64,000 nt of DNA. Source: Rhipidocladum racemiflorum (Eukaryota > Streptophyta > Magnoliopsida > Poales > Poaceae). The notes under the pieces are model-generated. The model made no database searches and was not told the DNA's origin. It worked only from the letters and a program-made list of their open reading frames with translations. The stretch is taken from positions 28,924,039 to 28,988,038 of the forward strand of contig CM070584.1 of NCBI GenBank assembly GCA_036346355.1, in the 5' to 3' direction. Positions within the stretch are counted from its first letter, which is position 1, and each line of letters opens with the position of its first letter. Below, piece by piece: positions 58,164-64,000 of the stretch. Both the position numbers and the translations under genes were made by a program.

Positions 58164-58924
58164 TTAAGTATCCACATGGTGAAGCACAATATTTCCTTTT
58201 TCTACATGATCTCTAAGAAAGTAAAATATGATATCAATGTGTTTTGTTCTGGAATGTTGCACAGGGTTCTTAGCAATGGAAATTGCACTAGTGTTATCAC
58301 ACAAAAGAGGAACACTATCCAAATTAACCCCATAATCTTTAAGTGTAGCTACTATCCAAAGAATTTGAGAACAACAACTAGCAGCAGCCACATATTCAGA
58401 TTCAGCAGTTGATTGTGCAACATAAGATTATTTTCTAGATGACCATGCAATAAGAGAATTGCCCAAGAAATGACATATACCAGATGTACATTTTCTATCA
58501 ATTCTACATACTCCAAAATCAGCATCAGAGAAAGCTCTTAAACTAATGCATGAGGAAGCAGAAAGCCAAATGCCAAAATCTTGAGTACCATGGAGATACC
58601 TGAAAATTCGCTTGACAGCTTGTCGATGTGAAGCATGTGGGGAAGCTTGAAAGCGAGCACACAACAAATTGTATATCTGGTCTTCCTCATTCTCAACATT
58701 ATCATCGTCGTCGTCTTCATGAACAAAGATACTCTCCCCCTGAACATATACACCTGTATCCTCACTGTACCTTTTGCCACAACAGAAGTGAAAGAAGCAT
58801 CTCCAAAAGTAACACTTTCAGCACGAGATGCACGAGCGAAGGAGAACCAAAACTTATCACCGAACATGTGGCGTGAGCATCCAGAATCCACTAGCCATAT
58901 GTTCTCCTTCCTCGCGTGAGAAGC
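58164..58924 (-). pseudogene. Protease and RNase H remnants of the SIRE-type element
   Basis: Directly after the gag stop and in the same frame comes WLVDSGCSRHMFGD, the aspartic protease motif with DSG, followed by FGDASFTSVVAKG. The sequence then jumps to the acidic integrase-RT linker (VHEDDDDD) and again to the RT/RNase H end (LCARFQASPHASHRQAVK, FSDADFGVCRID, CDNTSAISIAKNP). A TAA near 58424 and frame changes interrupt it. Integrase and nearly all of RT are deleted. Confidence 0.85.
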
Positions 58925-61147
58925 CTACATAGAAGCAGAAAATGTTGAGGTCTCGGTACTAGGGTTAGAAATAAGATGTTTAGGAATCCAGTACTGAGAC
59001 ACAAGACGCACAACAGTTGGCACAACACGAGCATTCTTATGCACAAAAACAAATTTGTCTTTTCCCGTGTTTTTAGCAACAAAAGGTGCTTGTTTCACTC
59101 TAGGCACATAATGAGAAGCAAAGTGTGCCTGCTTGAAATTAGACCTAGCCTTAGCTTTTTCTTTCTTTTGTTGTTTAGCCAGTCTAAAGCAAAAATCTAC
59201 TAAATGTCCATCTCTACCACAATGAGTGCGAGTGTACTTATCATGATGTTTTGCTTTAACAGTAGAAGCACTTTTTGCATTCATCACAGAGGAAGATAAA
59301 AGACCAGCAGATTTAAAGATAATTTTCTTAGGCTCATTAAGAATCTCAATTTTGTCATTGCAAGGAGTATGAACAACAGTGCGAGGTTTAGTTTCATATG
59401 AAGTATGGAGATCAAAACCTAAACCTTTCTTATTTGCGCTAACCATAGATTGGTCCAAAATCATGTTCAAATTTTTCTTCCCTTTAGTGAACCGTTCTAA
59501 GGAATCTTGCAAGTAATCAATTTTTCGAGAAAGAGTTAAACAATTATTACATAGAGCATCCACTTTTCCTTTTTGCTTGCGACAAGTTAAGCATGAAAGA
59601 ACCTCATGAGTGAGCATGTCATTAGCCATCTGAGAAACTCTAGCATTTGCATCTTTCAATTTCAATTCAAGTATGGAGCATTTAGAACATGGAGTTGAAT
59701 CATGCAAATCAATAGTAGAACAACTAACATGTTTAACAAGTTTCTCATTTTTCTCATTTTCAGCATTAATTTGCTCTAACAAGGTAACATGTTCTTTCCT
59801 AAGCAAGGCGAGTTCATTGTAAATTAAGTCACATGATTTGCAAGTATCATCATCAGGAATCAAAGTTTTAAGTCTAGCAATTTCAGCATTTAATGACTCC
59901 ACAAGAATACCATGTTTCTTAATTTTTCTATCACGTTTGTCAAGCAATTTTCCAAGATGAGCAACAGCAATAGCTAATTCATCATATGAAGGATCTACCT
60001 CATTAAAGTCGCTGTCGTGATCGTCCTCGGTGAAGCTATCGCTGCTTTTGGCCCTGAGACACAACCCCGTCAAGTCATGGTTCCTTGGAGTTGCATTGTC
60101 CTCGCTGCTCTCCGAACCCACATCGCTCAAATTGACTTGTTCAAGAGCGGAAAGAACTCGGTGGACTACTTTGCGGTTGATGAAGCTCTTCTTCTTTCTA
60201 TCACTTGAAGGGAACTTCTTTTTCTCTTTTCTTCTGTCGTTGTCCTTCTCCTCACATGATGTTTTACCTGCAAGTTTAGGACAATTTGGACGAATATGGT
60301 CGAGATCACCACACTCATAGCATCTTGGAGGGCCACCACCACCTCTCTTTCTCATTCTCACATTTTGCAAAGCTTTGTTAAAGCGAGAAGAGAGTAGTGA
60401 CAAGTCTTCTTCTGGGAATTGCTCAATCTGTTCATCGGTTAGTGAAGACAAGAAAGATAGAGCGAAACTTTCAGAAGTATTGTTAAGAGACATGCTAGAT
60501 TGAGATGATAGAGCAATTGATTTAACATTACCCTTCCTGGCAAGAACATCCAACTCATGAATTTTCAACTTAGAATAAAGAACATCTAAAGTGAGTGTAC
60601 TCATGACAGTTGATTCTCTAATGGATGTAACTTTCATCTCCCAAATAGACATATCTAATGCACCAATCAATTGTCTAGCATTAGCATCATCATCAAAGCT
60701 AACTCCAACAGCACGCAAATTGCTAAGAATTTTATTAAAGCGTGCAAAGAAATCATCTAGCGACTCACCAGGCTTCATCTCAAATCGCATGTATTCCTTT
60801 TTGTAAATATCTTGACGAACCTCTTTGATAGTGTTAGAACTCTCATGGTAATCACAAAGAGATTTCCATACCCCATATGCGGATTTGAGATGGATCACAC
60901 GGTCAAAGTCGCTGCGTCCCAATCCTTGGATGATCAAGTTGCGCGCCTTGCTGTTTGCTTCAAGATGTGCGCGATTGGCATTGTTGACGTTGTCGTTCTC
61001 AGGGACTTGATAAGGCTTGTAAACCTTCTCCCAAATTGCGAAGCCCTGCGCTTGGATGAACGCCTCCATCTTGGCCTTCCAAAACTGAAAATCAACACCA
61101 TCGAACACACACGGTTTTGTCGAATAACGATCTATTAATCTAATCAC
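58925..61147 (-). CDS. SIRE-type Gag, open for 740 codons
   Basis: The N-terminal capsid-like region (FWKAKMEAFIQAQGF, DDFFARFNKILSNL) is followed by a zinc knuckle CYECGDLDHIRPNC (about residue 278). A Lys-rich and acidic stretch, a long coiled-coil-like region (about residues 385-470) and a second knuckle-like HCGRDGHLVDFC lacking its first Cys come next. No ATG lies at the expected start; the first in-frame Met is near residue 27, so the initiation codon appears lost or is non-AUG. It ends at TAG 58925-58927, with protease continuing in frame. A completely open frame of this length stands out beside a deleted pol and diverged LTRs. Confidence 0.88.
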   Translation of the reverse strand: MIRLIDRYSTKPCVFDGVDFQFWKAKMEAFIQAQGFAIWEKVYKPYQVPENDNVNNANRAHLEANSKARNLIIQGLGRSDFDRVIHLKSAYGVWKSLCDYHESSNTIKEVRQDIYKKEYMRFEMKPGESLDDFFARFNKILSNLRAVGVSFDDDANARQLIGALDMSIWEMKVTSIRESTVMSTLTLDVLYSKLKIHELDVLARKGNVKSIALSSQSSMSLNNTSESFALSFLSSLTDEQIEQFPEEDLSLLSSRFNKALQNVRMRKRGGGGPPRCYECGDLDHIRPNCPKLAGKTSCEEKDNDRRKEKKKFPSSDRKKKSFINRKVVHRVLSALEQVNLSDVGSESSEDNATPRNHDLTGLCLRAKSSDSFTEDDHDSDFNEVDPSYDELAIAVAHLGKLLDKRDRKIKKHGILVESLNAEIARLKTLIPDDDTCKSCDLIYNELALLRKEHVTLLEQINAENEKNEKLVKHVSCSTIDLHDSTPCSKCSILELKLKDANARVSQMANDMLTHEVLSCLTCRKQKGKVDALCNNCLTLSRKIDYLQDSLERFTKGKKNLNMILDQSMVSANKKGLGFDLHTSYETKPRTVVHTPCNDKIEILNEPKKIIFKSAGLLSSSVMNAKSASTVKAKHHDKYTRTHCGRDGHLVDFCFRLAKQQKKEKAKARSNFKQAHFASHYVPRVKQAPFVAKNTGKDKFVFVHKNARVVPTVVRLVSQYWIPKHLISNPSTETSTFSASM

Positions 61148-61173
61148 CGGTTAAGATGGATTAGAAAAACCTA

Positions 61174-61187
61174 GCTCTGATACCACT
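61174..61187 (-). other. Primer-binding site of the SIRE-type element
   Basis: The - strand reads AGTGGTATCAGAGC immediately inside the 5' LTR, complementary to the 3' end of initiator methionine tRNA, the usual primer of Copia elements. Confidence 0.85.
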
Positions 61188-61906
61188 TGTAGGATCGATG
61201 TACACGGATATAACAATCAGGGGGTGAATGATTGTGCGGAAGCTAAAACCAAATTTTCAATCTACTAGAAGTTCACCACAAATCTGAACTAAAAAGTTAC
61301 TTCGTATCTGACAAAAAACAGATTGATAGACGTTCGCTAAAATGTGAATCCCTGGAGATCCATCCGTCGGATCGATCTGAAATTTGGACACAGGAAACTA
61401 GATTCCAATATGAATTGAACCCAAAAAGAATCAACTCGATCAGACTTACGAATCAAAAGTTAAGAACCTCACAAGCTTGTAGTGACAGAAGATGACAAGA
61501 ATTAATCTAACCAAAACTTCAAGATTAAACAAGGACGAAAAAAGATTAATCAACTAAACTTTGAGGAACCCTAAATCAATTCCCTAGAAAGGTTTTTGAA
61601 GGGTCAAATTAATATGAAACTCAAGGAACAAAAACCAATCTAGAACCAGAACAAACATGCAAACAAGAACCAAAACAGGAAACACTGCAGCAATGCGTGC
61701 ACTGTAGCTTCGCGATTACTGTAGCACGCAAAGAATCTGAAAAAATTGATCTTTATTTCTTTTTGTCTAAAGTACTCCAATCAAAAGAGTACAAACCCTA
61801 AAGCTCTGCTCAATTCTCTAAACGAGAGACAACCCCTCCTATTTAAAGGAGCAACCACAAGGAGTACGCATACATGTCAACTTGGCCCAACCTAGCCCAA
61901 TACATG
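61188..61906 (-). repeat. 5' LTR of the SIRE-type element, R/U5 and core promoter part
   Basis: It matches 55159-55876. The TATA-like motif CTTTAAATAG is at 61839-61848 on the - strand. Only about 60 bp upstream of it remain before the Gypsy insertion; the rest of U3 must lie beyond the window. Confidence 0.85.
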
Positions 61907-62181
61907 TGTCGGTGTTTCGTGCACCGGCAATACGAATTTTTGGTCGATAGGGGTCGCGCGTTCCCTCTCCTCGAATGGCCTGACTCAGTGAGCCCAAGGA
62001 GTATACTAGTTCGGGCTGAACGTCCCTACTCCAGTTCGTAGGATGAGTGTATATTGCCCTTTAGGGCGGGGGGGGGTTACAGCCGTAGCTTCCCTTGGAA
62101 GGAAGCGTGCAGGTGCTTTTCTTGTGCTGTTTGGTTGTTCTCTCTATCGATCGATCCCCCACTGTAGGGGTCCTGCACTTC

Positions 62182-62189
62182 CTTATATA
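62182..62189 (-). promoter_or_regulatory. TATA box of the right-edge Gypsy LTR
   Basis: The - strand reads TATATAAG, preceded by GC-rich sequence and about 280 bp before the LTR end at 61907. This is a usual position for an LTR core promoter. Confidence 0.6.
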
Positions 62190-62789
62190 GACGGAAGCGA
62201 CAGGTTACATGGGAGTTTGGAAGGAAAAAAAGAGGAGTACTTTGTGCCTCGGTGTCTGGTCTTCTTTCTTGTCGCTTGCCAGGCCTCCGCTTCCTCACGA
62301 GCTGGGTCGGTAGACTCGCCCGAGGGGGTCGGTAGCTGACCCAGTCGGAGAGGTGACGCATTGCTTCGTTCACCCGTCTGGCGCTTACGTCATTACGTTT
62401 GACTCTGGTGCTTCCTCGGGAGGGAGCGTCCCACTCTGCTATGTGCCAGGATAATGGGACCGGTGTCTTACTTTTTGGTGGGTCTTTTGACATCCTCGGG
62501 AAGGGGCCACCTACTCTGGTACGGACATTAAGGGACGTCATGTCCATTGGGCAGTTGGCCAAACGCTAGTGAGGGACTCGGAGTCCCGACTGCTGGAGAA
62601 GGCGACCTTGGTTGGGTCAGAGCCACGGGAGTCCTAACCAAGCGGGGTCGTGTCACGCTGAATGCCCTGACCCAGGGGGTCGGAGCCAGCCGGGTGCTCT
62701 GACCCGAGGGGTCGGAGCGCGCCAGGCCTGACCCAAGTCGGGTCCAGGTCTCTTTCGGGGCCCATGGGCCCTTCGTTAGAGCTGGGCTT

Positions 62790-64000
62790 TTAAGAGGCAA
62801 CCCGCTCGTTGTTCAGGGCTGCTGGGGGTACCACGACCTCCTTCGTGTCCTCGGCGGACTTGAAGGAGCTTGGCCCCGACTTGCTGGAGTCGGGGGTGGA
62901 CTCGGGGACCCTCTCTTGAAGGTCGGCGAGCTCGGCGGACGCGATGACCGCTGATGCTAACTCGTAACTGCTTCGTTCGCAGTTGTAAGCGAGCTGGAAA
63001 GATGAGGCCACGGTGATCACTCCCCATGGCCTAGGCATCTTCAGCTTCAGATAGATGTAATTGGGGATCGCCATGAACTTGGCGTAGCACGGCCTCCCCA
63101 GAATGGTGTGGTAGGAGCCGGGAAAGTTCACCACATCGAACGTGAGGGTCTCGGTGCGGAAGTTCTCAGGGCTGCCGAAGGTAACGGGCAGGTCGACCTG
63201 CCCGAGTGGATGGGCCTGTTGGCTAGGGACGACGCCGTGGAAAGGGGCCTTGCTCGGTCGGAGACTCGAGCAAGGGATTCCCAAGGCGTCGAGGGTCTCA
63301 ACATACAGGATGTTGAGGCCACTGCTGCCGTCCATCAGCACCTTGGTTAGGCGCTTCGTCCCCACGATGGGGTCAACGACGAGCGGGTAGCGTCTTGGAT
63401 GCGGGACGTGGTCGGGGTGGTCGGTTCGATCAAATGTGATCGGGGATTCAGACCACCGAAGGTAGCTGGGTACGGCGGGGTCCACCGCGTGGAACTCGCG
63501 AAAGGCGAGCTTGAGCCGCCGCTTGTCGGCGTAGGACGCTGGTCCGCCGAAGATCATGAGGCAACCATCGAGTTGCGGGAACCCGTTGGTCGCCTCCTCG
63601 TCCTTGCCCCCGACGTCCGGTGCCGGATCACGCTTCTTCCCCTTGCCACGTGACGTCGTAGGGTTTCCGGAGAGGAAGCGCTTTAGGACTTCGCAGTCCC
63701 GGTACTTGTGTTTGACGGGATAGGCGTGTTTCGGGCACGGACTATCCATCAATTTCTTGAAGTGGTCGGGCGCCTGCCGAGCCTGCTGTTTGGCAGGGCG
63801 GTCGGCGACGGCGACCATGCGGCCCTCGCGGCCGTGTTTCCCCTTCCGCTTCCGTTTGTCATGGCGGTCAGAGGCGCCGCCGGCTTCGTCGCGAGGTGCT
63901 TTCTTGGCCTTCTTCTTGTCGAAGATGGACCCCACCGCCTCCTCGCCGGAGGCGTGGTTGGTGGCGATGTCGAGGAGTTCCTTGGTGGTCCTGGCTTTGG
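62790..64000 (-). CDS. Gag-protease of the right-edge Gypsy element (partial)
   Basis: The frame is open from the window edge to a stop at 62790. It shows a basic Lys-rich stretch (KKKAKKAPRD), CPKHAYPVKHKYRDC (zinc-binding-like) and FDRTDHPDHVPHPRRYPLVVD. The protease motif is VLMDGSSGLNIL (DGS in place of DTG), followed by GRPCYAKFMAIPNYIYLKLKMP. It is related to, but clearly different from, the protein at 23440-25944. The usual continuation into RT is absent. Confidence 0.88.
   Translation of the reverse strand, partial: KARTTKELLDIATNHASGEEAVGSIFDKKKAKKAPRDEAGGASDRHDKRKRKGKHGREGRMVAVADRPAKQQARQAPDHFKKLMDSPCPKHAYPVKHKYRDCEVLKRFLSGNPTTSRGKGKKRDPAPDVGGKDEEATNGFPQLDGCLMIFGGPASYADKRRLKLAFREFHAVDPAVPSYLRWSESPITFDRTDHPDHVPHPRRYPLVVDPIVGTKRLTKVLMDGSSGLNILYVETLDALGIPCSSLRPSKAPFHGVVPSQQAHPLGQVDLPVTFGSPENFRTETLTFDVVNFPGSYHTILGRPCYAKFMAIPNYIYLKLKMPRPWGVITVASSFQLAYNCERSSYELASAVIASAELADLQERVPESTPDSSKSGPSSFKSAEDTKEVVVPPAALNNERVAS

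Larger units (their letters stand above)
55159..61906 (-). mobile_element. SIRE-type Ty1/Copia element, pol deleted, 5' LTR interrupted
   Basis: On the - strand: 5' LTR (61188-61906 visible), primer-binding site, long gag, protease, RNase H tail, untranslated region with tandem repeats, polypurine tract (AGGAGGAGAT near 56941-56952) and 3' LTR (55159-56939). Integrase and RT are gone, in two deletions. The two LTRs differ by about 8 percent in their first 300 bases by eye. The left flank is TTATC; the matching duplication lies beyond the window because a Gypsy element split the 5' LTR. Confidence 0.88.
61907..64000 (-). mobile_element. Tat/Retand-type Gypsy element, 3' end, continuing past the window
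   Basis: It starts TGTCGGTGTTTCG at a point where the sister LTR reads 'tacatgtaagc', so the junction is exact. On the - strand Gag-protease comes first and is followed within a few hundred bases by LTR-like sequence with a TATA box. RT and integrase are missing between them, which fits a Gag-only non-autonomous element or an internal deletion. I could not fix the inner LTR boundary. Confidence 0.75.

Overview
The window is plant nuclear DNA, almost certainly from a large, repeat-rich grass genome. The grounds are the transposon families present (SIRE/Maximus-type and other Ty1/Copia elements, Tat/Retand-type and chromovirus-type Ty3/Gypsy elements, a CACTA relic with a peptidase-like tail, small MITEs), GC-rich LTRs, and plant-type GT..AG introns. 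I found no convincing ordinary host gene, tRNA, rRNA or CRISPR array. Nearly every coding stretch belongs to a transposable element. Family names come from recognised motifs; no database search was possible.

Layout. (1) 1-6873: the 3' part of a SIRE/Maximus-type Copia element on the + strand. It holds a decayed extra ORF in the env-like position, a tandemly duplicated polypurine/LTR junction, and a 1.6 kb LTR, and is split by a 3.65 kb solo LTR (1410-5056, target duplication AAGCA). (2) 7198-37983: a Copia element whose two LTRs lie 29 kb apart. Its polyprotein is interrupted by an internally deleted Gypsy fragment (about 10410-13115). Its 3' untranslated region received a non-coding, LARD-like Gypsy element (15286-36975, AGACT). 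That element's 5' LTR received a nearly intact Tat/Retand-type Gypsy (15534-26995, - strand, CCCCC), and its interior received a SIRE-type solo LTR (32434-34052, GAAAG). (3) 38611-43119: a MITE and a CACTA transposon relic, cut by a 1.6 kb solo LTR. (4) 43120-47450: a truncated LTR carrying a second 3.65 kb solo LTR of a related family. (5) 47451-54149: sparse DNA with two MITEs, a perfect-ended hairpin, a decayed multi-exon gene with PF04195-like features, and LTR remnants. (6) 54150-64000: a minus-strand Copia fragment, then a minus-strand SIRE-type element with a long open gag but most of pol deleted. A Gypsy element that runs off the window has entered its 5' LTR.

The Retand-type element is the most interesting part. 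Besides gag-protease-RT-RNase H-integrase on the - strand, it carries a separate gene on the opposite strand between pol and the 3' LTR. That gene has its own TATA-like box, GT..AG introns with matching phase at the first, a PF04195-like N-terminal domain and a C-terminal coiled coil. Introns can persist in such a gene because the genomic RNA is the other strand. A second, separate pseudogene of the same kind lies at 49.8-51.8 kb.

A second theme is decay chemistry. Excluding the CACTA relic, most premature stops in otherwise readable frames are TAG, as expected if methylated CAG (a CHG site) deaminates to TAG.
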